Assembly: GCA_964564025.1 (NCBI GenBank)
Contig: CAZLZO010000001.1
Coordinates: 124,001-188,000, forward strand
DNA length: 64,000 nucleotides
From: DRYM01 sp964564025
Lineage (GTDB): Archaea > Thermoproteota > Thermoprotei_A > EX4484-217-1
Direction: 5' to 3'
Made by a program: the position numbers and the translations under genes. Positions within the stretch are counted from its first letter, which is position 1; every line of letters begins with the position of its first letter. The notes under the pieces are model-generated. The model worked only from the letters and a program-made list of their open reading frames with translations, searched no databases and had not been told where the DNA came from. Shown piece after piece: positions 17,427-26,132 of the stretch.

Positions 17427-18116
17427 TTAATATGTAAGTTTGTCTTCAAGAACTTTTTCTATAACTTCCTTAACGCATTTCCCATTAGGCTCGTCACATA
17501 CGTAATCAGCTATTTCCTTAACTCTTTCAACAGCATTGGATGGAGCTATTTTTATATCAGCTTCCTTAAGAAGATAGTAGTCGTTTTCTCCATCACCTAT
17601 AGCCGCAATTTTACCTTTAATACCAAGAATTTTCTTAATGACTCTTAACGCTCTATCCTTACCGTAGCCTTTTGGTGTTATAACTAGCCTATTTATGTTT
17701 TTAACTATTTTAACATAGTCGAAAAGACCGTGAGTATGCAGTATTTCTTCAAGTTCACCTAAGACTTTGACACCATAAACTATTACAACTCTCCCTACAG
17801 CTTTAGGCTTTAAATGAGATTTAAGGAGTGTTTCCCTGACAACATTCCAATAGGAAGGTTTTTCAATGAAAACTTTGCTTCCATAATAAAATACTGAACC
17901 ATTTTCGAAAGCTAAGATATTAGCTATATTTCTAATTTCTTGAGGAACAGTTTTCCCGGTGCCGCTAGTCAATATCGCTAATTTTAACCCGTTTTTCCTA
18001 GCCTTAATTAATGCTTCAACAACTTCTACTTCAACAACCCATACTTTCCCATTTTTCTTATTTGATATTGTTCCGTGATAGTCTAGGGCTAGTAACTCTA
18101 TTTTCAAGTTATCCAC
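17427..18116 (-). CDS. HAD-superfamily protein, archaeal phosphoglycolate phosphatase-like, altered motif I
   Basis: 229 residues with the Cof/SPP-type HAD layout: a motif I region LALDYHGTIS (Asp12), motif II LTSGTGK, the PKGYGKDRAL lysine and motif IV AAIGDGENDYYLLKEAD. The second Asp of motif I (DxD), which acts as general acid in HAD phosphatases, is His14. Phosphatase activity may therefore be reduced or changed. It could still be a mannosyl-3-phosphoglycerate or phosphoglycolate phosphatase relative. Seven bases separate it from the M23-like gene upstream. Confidence 0.8.
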   Translation of the reverse strand: MDNLKIELLALDYHGTISNKKNGKVWVVEVEVVEALIKARKNGLKLAILTSGTGKTVPQEIRNIANILAFENGSVFYYGSKVFIEKPSYWNVVRETLLKSHLKPKAVGRVVIVYGVKVLGELEEILHTHGLFDYVKIVKNINRLVITPKGYGKDRALRVIKKILGIKGKIAAIGDGENDYYLLKEADIKIAPSNAVERVKEIADYVCDEPNGKCVKEVIEKVLEDKLTY

Positions 18117-18122
18117 CAGATC

Positions 18123-19031
18123 CTACGTTACCTGTTTAAACTTAAGTGTTCCTTCATCACCTTCTTTCCAGATCTTTTTATTTAAGAAAACTATTTTTGC
18201 CAAACTAGTGCCTAAATATGTTCCTATGCCTCTAACCCTGATGCCATCAACATAAACCTCGGAGGTTGACGTAAATAGCGAAGCATTCTCCAAGGAGGAA
18301 ATAACCAAGCCTACGATATAATCTTTACTGGCATATAACTGCTCACCTACTTCAAACGTTCTTCCTAAACATCCGCCAATACCATAATATGGTATTCCCG
18401 CATCTAACACGCACTTTTCCCCTAATTTATTCATTAAACACATTGAGTAGGGTGTGTTTGGCGGGATGCTTTTAAACTTAACCCACATGAACGCATCTTT
18501 AACTTCTACAACAGTGAAAACTAAGTTTTCCTGATCTAAGCATATTTTATTTAAATATTCTAATATCCTGCTTACTGTTGGCGCTATATTTAACTTAAAT
18601 GCTCCGCGCGCCCTATAGGGGTCATTTTCAGGTCTTACTTCGATATGTGCGTGAATACCACTCCATGGACAAAGATATCCGGAGACAATGCATTTGCCTA
18701 TGTAATCTCCTAATACCAGTTTTTCGCCAACTCTTACTTCAGGTCTCACGTGAAGCATTTTTAAAACTACACCATTACGTATTTTAAGTACTATAAGAGG
18801 TTCTTTCTCTGAACCATCAGCCCTATATTTAGGAGAGTTAAGCCATCGAATTTCCTTCACAATAGCTTTGTCTACTGGAAGCAGAGCTTCTCTATTTTTA
18901 AAGTAAATATCGATTGCCGATGAACTTCTATGACCTATGTAAGGAGAGTCGAAGAAGCTAAAAACAGTGTCTTCAGGAACCTTCACTGAAACATTTGCCT
19001 TTTCAGCCTTAGCTATTTCAATGAACTTCAA
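18123..19031 (-). CDS. M23-like (lysostaphin-fold) metal-site protein
   Basis: 302 residues. The first half has the pattern of M23/LytM domains: GHRSSSAIDI (His34, Asp41), LHVRPEVRVGEKL (His94), GDYIGKC and GIHAHIEVRP (His127, His129), with the usual 'V..G..V..G..IG' loops. The spacing between His34 and Asp41 is wider than the classic HxxxD. The second half is beta-rich and unrecognised. No signal peptide is seen, so it may be cytoplasmic, which is odd for a peptidoglycan-type hydrolase fold. Pairs with the HAD gene in one transcript. Confidence 0.65.
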   Translation of the reverse strand: MKFIEIAKAEKANVSVKVPEDTVFSFFDSPYIGHRSSSAIDIYFKNREALLPVDKAIVKEIRWLNSPKYRADGSEKEPLIVLKIRNGVVLKMLHVRPEVRVGEKLVLGDYIGKCIVSGYLCPWSGIHAHIEVRPENDPYRARGAFKLNIAPTVSRILEYLNKICLDQENLVFTVVEVKDAFMWVKFKSIPPNTPYSMCLMNKLGEKCVLDAGIPYYGIGGCLGRTFEVGEQLYASKDYIVGLVISSLENASLFTSTSEVYVDGIRVRGIGTYLGTSLAKIVFLNKKIWKEGDEGTLKFKQVT

Positions 19032-19092
19032 AACAATCCCTCACACTAAAGAAATAGGTTAAGCTGTACATATTTGAAACTTAGGGGAAACA

Positions 19093-19857
19093 ATGTATGA
19101 TCCTTTAGAACTAACTAAAGCGGTAAGGAAAGTTGTTGTAAAGGAAGCCGAGGGTAAAGAACTCAGAAAGTATTATAGATTTAGAGGTGGAAGATGGTAT
19201 GGAGGAATAGCTACTGCAGATTGTGTTGGATGTAATCTTAGATGCAGGTTTTGCTGGAGCTGGAAACCTAGAGATTACATGGCTAAATATGGTAATTTCT
19301 ATAGTGCTGATGAAGTAGCACATAAGCTCATATCTATAGCTTTAAGGAGGAAGTATAGGCAAGTAAGGATTAGTGGTGGAGAACCAACAATAAGTCGTAA
19401 ACACTTATTAGAACTACTTGAAAACATTTCAACAACCAATTACATCTTCATTTTAGAAACAAACGGTATACTTATAGGGGCACATAGAGATTATGCACGT
19501 GATCTCTCAAGATACAAAAACTTACACGTAAGAGTTTCTATTAAGGGATGTTCTCCTGAAGAATTTAGTAAGCTTACTGGAGCCAAACCTGAAGCTTATG
19601 AATTACAGTTTATAGCTCTAAAGAACCTCCTTGACTATGCGGTTTCAACGCATCCAGCAGTTATGATGAGTTTTTGTGAAGAAGAGAATGTTAGGAAAGC
19701 AGTTGAGAAACTTAGAGAGATAGATGACGTTCTTGTAGACGAGCTTGAACCTGAGTATGTCTTTCTATATCCTCATGTTATTGAAATTTTACGTAAACAT
19801 GGGTTAAAACCTAAAATCGCCTATGCACCAAACAACATACCTAAGGAACTAATTTAA
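19093..19857 (+). CDS. radical SAM protein
   Basis: 254 residues. The cluster motif is CNLRCRFC (CxxxCxxC) at about residues 49-56, preceded by another Cys (DCVGC). ISGGEPT supplies the SAM-binding glycines and ILETNGI the next strand. It resembles short single-domain activase-like enzymes of the COG0731/COG1180 type; substrate unknown. It converges with the DNA glycosylase gene, overlapping its end by four bases. Divergent from the M23-like gene. Confidence 0.85.
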   Translation: MYDPLELTKAVRKVVVKEAEGKELRKYYRFRGGRWYGGIATADCVGCNLRCRFCWSWKPRDYMAKYGNFYSADEVAHKLISIALRRKYRQVRISGGEPTISRKHLLELLENISTTNYIFILETNGILIGAHRDYARDLSRYKNLHVRVSIKGCSPEEFSKLTGAKPEAYELQFIALKNLLDYAVSTHPAVMMSFCEEENVRKAVEKLREIDDVLVDELEPEYVFLYPHVIEILRKHGLKPKIAYAPNNIPKELI

Positions 19858-20750
19858 ATGAAGACCTTATTGTAATATTTGCAAATATGTTTTAAAGGGC
19901 ATGTGTTACATTTATTCTTAAAACAATACTTCTTATCATGAACATACGCTACAGTTTGAACCCACCCGGCAAGTTTACCAAATACTTTCATTGCCCATCC
20001 TGTAATGCATTTGTCTAATAGAGGACATTGTTCACAAGAAGTCTTAATACAGTAGTTTTTACGTGGTGTTTCTTTTCTAACTAGAAACACTCGCCAAACA
20101 AATCTATGGAAGTGCGTATCTGCTGGAGCTAGAAATGTCGCGTTTCTCCTAGTGAATAGCAGGTAAGCATCAGCTGTTTTCACACCAACATTACGGCACC
20201 TACTTAGTAAGGATTTTCTTAAACCCCAGAGACTAATAGTGTCTTCCCTATCTTCCTTCAACATCTCAATACATGTCTTATACGCTTCCTTAGCTCTCTC
20301 TACTTGGTAACTTCTACTTACACTAAAATCTGGAAATTTTTCTTTTTCAAATATTTTCCTAACCCATTTAATGACATTTACGTGGAAACTTGTTCTTTGA
20401 GAGAGAACAACTGTTACGAACATTGCTTCTCTATCATAAGGATTTATGGCCAATCTGAGTTTTCTATAAACTTCTACTACCTTTGAAACAATGTCTCTAA
20501 ATTCCCTTTTAACATCTTTTAAATATTCTTTCGGATCAAACCATAGCCCAGAGAGGTCGAGAACAACATCTTCATCACCTATGTTTGCTTCCAACACTCC
20601 CTTTCTTATTGAGAATTTTAAACCAGCATATTTACCTAACACCTTTACCCATTTGCCCTTAACTTTCTCAAAAAACACTAGTGTGAACGATGGGTAGAGT
20701 GTTAAATCCAAGTCATAATCAAATTCAATAGGTATTACCGTTTTACTCAT
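19854..20750 (-). CDS. HhH-GPD DNA glycosylase/AP lyase-like with two Cys clusters
   Basis: Base-excision repair enzyme of the endonuclease III superfamily. The helix-hairpin-helix and active site read CRNVGVKTADAYLL (Lys191 at the lyase position) and FLAPADTHFHR (Asp211). The N-terminal 90 residues are an OGG/AlkA-like beta domain. Two Cys motifs follow, C234-x4-C-x2-C-x5-C248 and C276-x4-C-x2-C-x5-C290; EndoIII has one, with x6 in the first gap. The start overlaps the ABC permease stop by 8 bases, so it is the last gene of that operon. Confidence 0.8.
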   Translation of the reverse strand: MSKTVIPIEFDYDLDLTLYPSFTLVFFEKVKGKWVKVLGKYAGLKFSIRKGVLEANIGDEDVVLDLSGLWFDPKEYLKDVKREFRDIVSKVVEVYRKLRLAINPYDREAMFVTVVLSQRTSFHVNVIKWVRKIFEKEKFPDFSVSRSYQVERAKEAYKTCIEMLKEDREDTISLWGLRKSLLSRCRNVGVKTADAYLLFTRRNATFLAPADTHFHRFVWRVFLVRKETPRKNYCIKTSCEQCPLLDKCITGWAMKVFGKLAGWVQTVAYVHDKKYCFKNKCNTCPLKHICKYYNKVFI

Positions 20751-21945
20751 ACCTTAGGGCCTCAGCGGGTTCAAGCTTTGAAGCCCTGTACGCTGGAGGT
20801 AATGCACCTATCAGTGTTAATGCTAATGTAACAGTTACTATTAAAGCTAATGAATTAGACGTAACAATGAAATTTATTGTACCTAAGGTTCCCCGGGGTC
20901 CTGTTGGAGTAAACATTCCGCCTTCAATAAGCATTCTACCGATGAAGATGCCTAAAGGTAAGCCTACCAATAAAGCTATTGACGCTAAAGTTAATGCTTC
21001 AATAAGTATGTTAAGTAAGACCATGTGTCTTCTTAACCCTAAGGCCCGTAAAACACCTATTATCCTTATTCTCTCCATTACTGTTGTAAACATTGCATTC
21101 ATAACACCTATTGCAGCTACTACTAAAGTTACTGATGCAATGCTCCCTATTATTAAGGAAAAGAACCTCATAGAATCCATTATTGACTTTACAATATGCT
21201 TTATAGCAAATACTCCAACATCTTTACCAAGTAAATCCCTTATTTGCGATATTACGAAGTCAACATTCTCTACGTCGTCAACTGTTACTGTTAACTGATT
21301 ATATCCTTCCATTTTAGTACCAGTGATTTTAAAGTATAGGTCTTCTATAGTGTTGTAAGGTACAATTAATGATTCATCTATTGGACCCAAAAAAGTGAAA
21401 CCATATTCCTTTAGTATCCCTTCAATTCTAAGCGCCATCTTAACCTTACCTACCTTAACATACACTGTGTCTCCTACGTGTAATAGGAAACCTTTCTCCT
21501 TAACGCTTAAGGCAACAGCATTACCTATTAAGCAACTATCATATACTGTAATTGAGGGTAATCCTTCTTCAGATTCTAAATCGGGAATTACTAAATGCAA
21601 ATTCTCCGGAGGAACCCCTATTAGGGTTAATTCTTCTTCATAAACTCCGAAGTCAAGTTCTCCCCTAAGAGAAGTGTATGGTGAAATAGCTACGATATGC
21701 GGTATGTTTTCAAGCTGCCTAATATCATACCATTCAATGGGTTTTGTTGAAGAAAAAACATAGATGTTATTTAATCCTCCTTTAGCAAAAATGTTGGCCA
21801 TAGAGTAGGAAACGCTATCACTAATGGAGAGTACTAGGGCAAGAAGTGTAACACCTATTAGTATTCCTAATAAGGTTAAAACAGACCTTAAACTTTGGCT
21901 TTTTAAGCCTTTAAATGAGAAGACTAGTAAATCCCAAAGGTCCAC
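20743..21945 (-). CDS. ABC transporter permease, FtsX/MacB type
   Basis: 400 residues: one N-terminal helix (LRSVLTLLGILIGVTLLALVL in parts), a large extracytoplasmic MacB-like domain (residues 45-260), then three helices with the conserved ERIRIIGVLRALGLRR and a C-terminal PAYRASKLEPAEALRYE, typical of the FtsX/MacB/LolC superfamily. Such proteins use ATP to move or signal through extracytoplasmic domains rather than to import solutes. It follows the surface-protein gene by five bases and works with the ATPase at 24176-24883. Confidence 0.9.
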   Translation of the reverse strand: MDLWDLLVFSFKGLKSQSLRSVLTLLGILIGVTLLALVLSISDSVSYSMANIFAKGGLNNIYVFSSTKPIEWYDIRQLENIPHIVAISPYTSLRGELDFGVYEEELTLIGVPPENLHLVIPDLESEEGLPSITVYDSCLIGNAVALSVKEKGFLLHVGDTVYVKVGKVKMALRIEGILKEYGFTFLGPIDESLIVPYNTIEDLYFKITGTKMEGYNQLTVTVDDVENVDFVISQIRDLLGKDVGVFAIKHIVKSIMDSMRFFSLIIGSIASVTLVVAAIGVMNAMFTTVMERIRIIGVLRALGLRRHMVLLNILIEALTLASIALLVGLPLGIFIGRMLIEGGMFTPTGPRGTLGTINFIVTSNSLALIVTVTLALTLIGALPPAYRASKLEPAEALRYE

Positions 21946-21950
21946 TTTAA

Positions 21951-24179
21951 CTACTTCCTCCTAACATATTTAATGAGAACCACTACTATAGCCACTATAG
22001 ATATCACTAATCCTGCTAATGGAATAATAAGCTCGCTGAATTCTATTCCTGTTAATTGCGTTTTTTCTAAAGCTGGCTTCCTAAAGTATACCGTAATTTC
22101 CTTAGTAATGTTGCTCCAGACCCTATTTGGCTGCTGAAACTCTATTAATAATGAAACTTTAGCTTCATTTGCTCCTAAAGTCTTAATGTAGACGAAGAAG
22201 TTTGTTCCCTCACCTGAATTAAGGCTTCCAAGGTAAACTGTAGGATTCTCCACTGAAGCATTACCTTTGGTTATTTTGGAAGTTAAAGTTACATATTTTG
22301 CTTCCGCATCACCTATGTTAACTATTTGTCCCTTAATTACTGCTCCATCTTCGCTTGGGGTTTGCTGTAATTCAACAATTTTTAAACTTGCTTCCCTAAC
22401 TATGGGTATCTGGAAGGTTTCTGAAACAACCTTTTCTTTACCTTCATAAGAATATTTAACTTCTAACCCTACTTTCACTGTTTCAATGTTTTCCTTAAAT
22501 GTAGGACAGTAGACCTGAGTTTTTATTGCTACCATTTCACTGGGTTTTAGAATTGCTGTCCGCGGACTTATAGCAATTATTGAGAGCTCATTTGAGAAAG
22601 CATTTAGTGTAGCTCTAACAGGCACTGTGCCTAGGTTTTGAACATAGAATGTAATGTTCTGCTTTACTACTTGGCGAAGCTCCTCTGTACCTAAGGAAAC
22701 AATAATTTCCGGTTCTTTAACTATTTCAGCGGCGATGTTTACTTTTTTCTCAATAGTGAATTTCCCATTTTCAAATATTAGCTTTATTTTTACAGTTAAA
22801 GGTAGCTCATACGTTGAGTACGGTAAGATTTCCGGTAAATGAAAGCTAAATTTTAAGGTAGCTTTATCCCCTAAGTGCAATGGTTTACTATAGGATTCTA
22901 CAATGCTGCCTCGCATTATCTCAATAGGCAATAGCAGTTCTGCAATAATACTTGATATCTCTAAGTTTGTGTTAGATATTATTGTTAAAGTTAATGTATT
23001 TACCTCACCTAACTTTAAAGGCTCACCATCATTTAATTCATAACCAATTTCTACAATGTCTACTGACGTCTTCGGTACTTCTAATGTGTAATATTTTTTA
23101 ATCGTGTGAGCGTTGTTGTCAAAATACGTTATAATGAATTCTAAAATTGCTTTTCCAGAACCATAAGCTTTTAACGTTATTTTAAACGCCTTTTTCTCTC
23201 CTGGATTTAATGTTCCAATATTTATAATGTTATCCTCCAAGCTGATAAAGGAAGCATTTGATGCAATTTCTATGGAGAGATTTTCTACAGAACTATTACC
23301 TTCGTTTAATACTATACCACTTAACAATATTTTTTCTTTAAAATATTCAACATTTAATATGTTAAATTTAATGCTTGGCTCTCGCTTTTCGGAAACGAGA
23401 TAATAAAATGTTCTACTTACGGCAACCTCATGGTCCAACTGTATTGCTTCAGCATAAACCTTTATGCTAACAATTGGTTTAGATAGTTTTTCGTAGGGTG
23501 GCACGTAAAGTTGTGCTTCAACACTAACCTTGCCTCCAGGATGTAATGTGATAGATGAAGGACTATACTCTATAACTGATGCCTCATCAGATTCTATTTT
23601 AATATTAATGTTAGCATTTACTGAGCCGTTATAGTATATTTCAAATTCTACTTTACTTATGGAGTCAGGTGATAGTTCCTGTGGAAAAGCCTTAATACTT
23701 AGTGAGGGCTGCTTGTATAATTCCAGCTGAAACGTGAAGACGCTACCTTTTTGCTGTTTAACATATTTACTTAAAGGAATCTTATACTGAACATATGCTG
23801 TAAACTCGTAAATTCCCGCTTTAGCATTTGAAGGCACTACTATGTTCGCTTTTAACTCAACTACTTCTCCTTTAACAGTTTCATCTGCTTTAGCAAGATA
23901 TATTTCATCGTCTCCTTCAATTGATTTTAGAGGGTAAGGCAAAACCAATCTAACTACTAAGTCTTCTATACCTTCATCATTCCTCGGTGTGAAATAAAGC
24001 GACAATACGGCAATACTGCCCGGGAAAGGAGTTTTTCCATCAAGCGTTGACCAATTAGCCCCTAGAAACATTAGCGGATACAATGGTTTAGAATACGCAT
24101 TAATAGGAATGGTAACCATGGATAATATAAGAACTAAGAATATGAAGTATAAAGCTAAAGTTTTGTTCATGAACCTCAC
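21951..24179 (-). CDS. large membrane-anchored surface protein with repeated NEW3/CARDB-like domains
   Basis: 742 residues: N-terminal signal/anchor segment (about 5-28), at least four Ig-like beta domains recognisable by recurring 'LxPGxxxxxxxxV' patterns (TLHPGGKVSVEAQL, TLNPGEKKAFKITL, LKPSEMVAIKTQV, SLNSGEGTNFFVYI), and a C-terminal helix with KYVRRK. This matches COG1361-type S-layer-associated proteins. It is encoded between the ABC ATPase and permease, with a 4-base overlap on the ATPase gene, so it is probably the extracellular partner of that transporter. Confidence 0.8.
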   Translation of the reverse strand: MRFMNKTLALYFIFLVLILSMVTIPINAYSKPLYPLMFLGANWSTLDGKTPFPGSIAVLSLYFTPRNDEGIEDLVVRLVLPYPLKSIEGDDEIYLAKADETVKGEVVELKANIVVPSNAKAGIYEFTAYVQYKIPLSKYVKQQKGSVFTFQLELYKQPSLSIKAFPQELSPDSISKVEFEIYYNGSVNANINIKIESDEASVIEYSPSSITLHPGGKVSVEAQLYVPPYEKLSKPIVSIKVYAEAIQLDHEVAVSRTFYYLVSEKREPSIKFNILNVEYFKEKILLSGIVLNEGNSSVENLSIEIASNASFISLEDNIINIGTLNPGEKKAFKITLKAYGSGKAILEFIITYFDNNAHTIKKYYTLEVPKTSVDIVEIGYELNDGEPLKLGEVNTLTLTIISNTNLEISSIIAELLLPIEIMRGSIVESYSKPLHLGDKATLKFSFHLPEILPYSTYELPLTVKIKLIFENGKFTIEKKVNIAAEIVKEPEIIVSLGTEELRQVVKQNITFYVQNLGTVPVRATLNAFSNELSIIAISPRTAILKPSEMVAIKTQVYCPTFKENIETVKVGLEVKYSYEGKEKVVSETFQIPIVREASLKIVELQQTPSEDGAVIKGQIVNIGDAEAKYVTLTSKITKGNASVENPTVYLGSLNSGEGTNFFVYIKTLGANEAKVSLLIEFQQPNRVWSNITKEITVYFRKPALEKTQLTGIEFSELIIPLAGLVISIVAIVVVLIKYVRRK

Positions 24180-24883
24180 ACCTTCACAAGCATACCATCT
24201 CTTAAGTAAATTACTCTATCAGCTACCTCAGCTATTTGAGGATTATGTGTTACTACAATAACTGTTTTACCCTCTTTAGAAAGCCTCCTAAGTATAGAAA
24301 TTATTTGAGCTCCACTTTTACTATCAAGATTACCTGTTGGTTCATCAGCTAAAAGTACTTGAGGGTCATTAGCTAAAGCCCTAGCTATGGCTACTCTTTG
24401 CTGTTCACCACCGCTAAGCTCTCTCGGCCTATGATGAGCTCTTTCTTCCAAGCCCACTAGTTTAAGAAGACTATATGCTCTATCTCTTCTAATTCTTCTT
24501 GGACAACCCCCTATAGCTAAAGCTACTTCAACATTCTCTAATGCTGTAAGCCAAGGTATTAAATTGAATTGCTGAAAAACAAAGCCTATGTGTTTAGCTC
24601 TGTACTCAGAGGCTTCAGAATCCTTTAATAAACTGACATCTTTATTTAAGAAGAAAACCTTACCTGATGATGGTTTGTCAAGTAATCCTAAAATGTTAAG
24701 CAAAGTTGTTTTCCCAGAACCTGAAGGACCCATTATCACAAGAAATTCGCCTTTAAGAACATTAAATGAAATATTCTTTAACGCTTTAACAGCTAACCTA
24801 CCTTTTCCATAGATCTTAGAGACATTAACAATCCTATATATAAAATTGTTTCCTGAACTATACCATGCCATACTGTACCACAC
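24176..24883 (-). CDS. ABC transporter ATPase, LolD/MacB type
   Basis: 235 residues. Walker A is GPSGSGKTTLLN, the Q-loop FVFQQFNLIPWLT, the signature LSGGEQQRVAIARAL, Walker B VLLADEPTGNLDS and the H-loop VTHNP. All are characteristic of the MacB/LolD/FtsE subfamily. A second possible start lies shortly inside the N-terminal MWYSMAWYSSGN stretch. It overlaps the downstream surface-protein gene by four bases and pairs with the permease at 20743-21945. Confidence 0.94.
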   Translation of the reverse strand: MWYSMAWYSSGNNFIYRIVNVSKIYGKGRLAVKALKNISFNVLKGEFLVIMGPSGSGKTTLLNILGLLDKPSSGKVFFLNKDVSLLKDSEASEYRAKHIGFVFQQFNLIPWLTALENVEVALAIGGCPRRIRRDRAYSLLKLVGLEERAHHRPRELSGGEQQRVAIARALANDPQVLLADEPTGNLDSKSGAQIISILRRLSKEGKTVIVVTHNPQIAEVADRVIYLRDGMLVKV

Positions 24884-24889
24884 CTAAAA

Positions 24890-25432
24890 CTATAAATGCT
24901 CTTCAGCTTTAGTTACCCATTTCCCGTAAAGTGCCCCTATTGCTGAGCCCATAATAGTATAGGAAGCTATGTCCATTATGTATCCAAAGGTAGTTATAAG
25001 CTGAGGTATTCCTAGTTCTTCGGATTTAAACCCTCCAATACCTGAAAATGCTAGTGAAAGCCCTGTTTTAACTACTAATACAATGTAGGAAACCAGTAAA
25101 GCCTTAACTAAAGGACTTCCTGAAGGCAATTTACTATAGAATTTTGCTAGAACAGCGCCTACAATTACCCCCATAATAACAGTTATTATTATAGCGTAGA
25201 TGCTACCCTGTATTCTTGACAAATTATACATTGCTAATGCGGCTTCTTCAGGAGACCCATAAGGTAATGTGACCCCATATTCTTCAGAAAGTTTCTCTAC
25301 AATTCTCTTAAACATGTTAATATAAGCTTCCTTATAAATAGTTGTTACTATGTAGTTCGCTGAGGCTAAGAATATTCCGGCAATAACGCCGCCGAGTGCT
25401 CCCGCTTTAATTCCAATACCTACCTTTCCCAT
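24890..25432 (-). CDS. multi-pass membrane protein heading the ABC operon
   Basis: 180 residues with four or five hydrophobic helices, Gly-rich at the start (GIGIKAGALGGVIAGIFLAS) and with Gly-rich helix pairs throughout. No family recognised. Six bases separate it from the ABC ATPase, so it is the first gene of the operon 25432-19854. It may be an extra membrane subunit or an unrelated passenger. Confidence 0.6.
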   Translation of the reverse strand: MGKVGIGIKAGALGGVIAGIFLASANYIVTTIYKEAYINMFKRIVEKLSEEYGVTLPYGSPEEAALAMYNLSRIQGSIYAIIITVIMGVIVGAVLAKFYSKLPSGSPLVKALLVSYIVLVVKTGLSLAFSGIGGFKSEELGIPQLITTFGYIMDIASYTIMGSAIGALYGKWVTKAEEHL

Positions 25433-25577
25433 TTCTAATCACTCCGCCCTTAGCCTATAAGTAATTTGATAAGTTTATTTAAACCTAGTCTATTTAGTCA
25501 TTTTAATGTTTAATTAGTAACATTTTGTTTAATAAACTCCTTAAGCTATTTTAAGCGAAAAGCTCTTAGAAAGGCAA

Positions 25578-26132
25578 GTGATTACTTTTCACTTTGAGAA
25601 GAAAATGAATAATAACCATCAACTTTCTAAGAAAATAGCATTAGTAGCTATTTATTCTGCTTTAGGAGTAGTGTTAGCTCCCTTCCTGCAAATACCTTTT
25701 ATAACTACGAAAGCTTTCCCCGGCCAACATTTAATAAACTCTATTGTAGGCGTTACTTTGGGGCCTTTCTGGGCTTTTATTGTAGCGACAATAGTTGGTA
25801 TTATTAGGAACATGTTAGGTGTGGGAACTATCTACGCTTTCCCGGGAGGAATACCGGGAGGGGTTATGGTGGGGCTTATAGCGTTGCTTCTTAAGAAAAA
25901 GAGGATGTTCGATAAAATAGAATATGCTGCTTTAGGTGAACCCTTAGGTACGGTATTTGTAGGTGGAACCCTTTCAGTATACCTTGTTGCCCCACTAATA
26001 GGTGATTTAAGGCTCACTGGTGCTTTATTACCTGTTTGGTTAATTTTCGGCTTAAGCTCAGTAACAGGGTCAATAATGGGCTTTGCCGTTTTAAAGGTGC
26101 TAAAACGTGCTGGATATCTTGAGCGTTTCTAA
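25578..26132 (+). CDS. thiW: ECF transporter S component, ThiW-like
   Basis: Substrate-binding membrane subunit of an energy-coupling factor transporter, probably for a thiamine precursor (thiazole in the bacterial family). Family signatures are KAFPGQHLINSIVGVTLGP, IRNMLGVGTIYAFPGG and AALGEPLGT; about five or six helices. The GTG at 25578 gives a 9-residue extension; the ATG at 25605 is an equally good start. No TPP-riboswitch core (CUGAGA-type) is seen upstream. ECF ATPase and T subunits would come from elsewhere; the CbiQO pair at 61-62 kb probably serves CbiM. Confidence 0.85.
   Translation: MITFHFEKKMNNNHQLSKKIALVAIYSALGVVLAPFLQIPFITTKAFPGQHLINSIVGVTLGPFWAFIVATIVGIIRNMLGVGTIYAFPGGIPGGVMVGLIALLLKKKRMFDKIEYAALGEPLGTVFVGGTLSVYLVAPLIGDLRLTGALLPVWLIFGLSSVTGSIMGFAVLKVLKRAGYLERF

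Noticed and set aside
6051..18116. HAD protein at 17427-18116 as the MpgS partner phosphatase
   Set aside because: It is 10 kb away on another transcript and has His in place of the motif I general acid, so the pairing cannot be supported.
25433..25577. TPP riboswitch before the ThiW-like gene
   Set aside because: The conserved CUGAGA and pyrophosphate-sensor cores are not present in these 145 bases.
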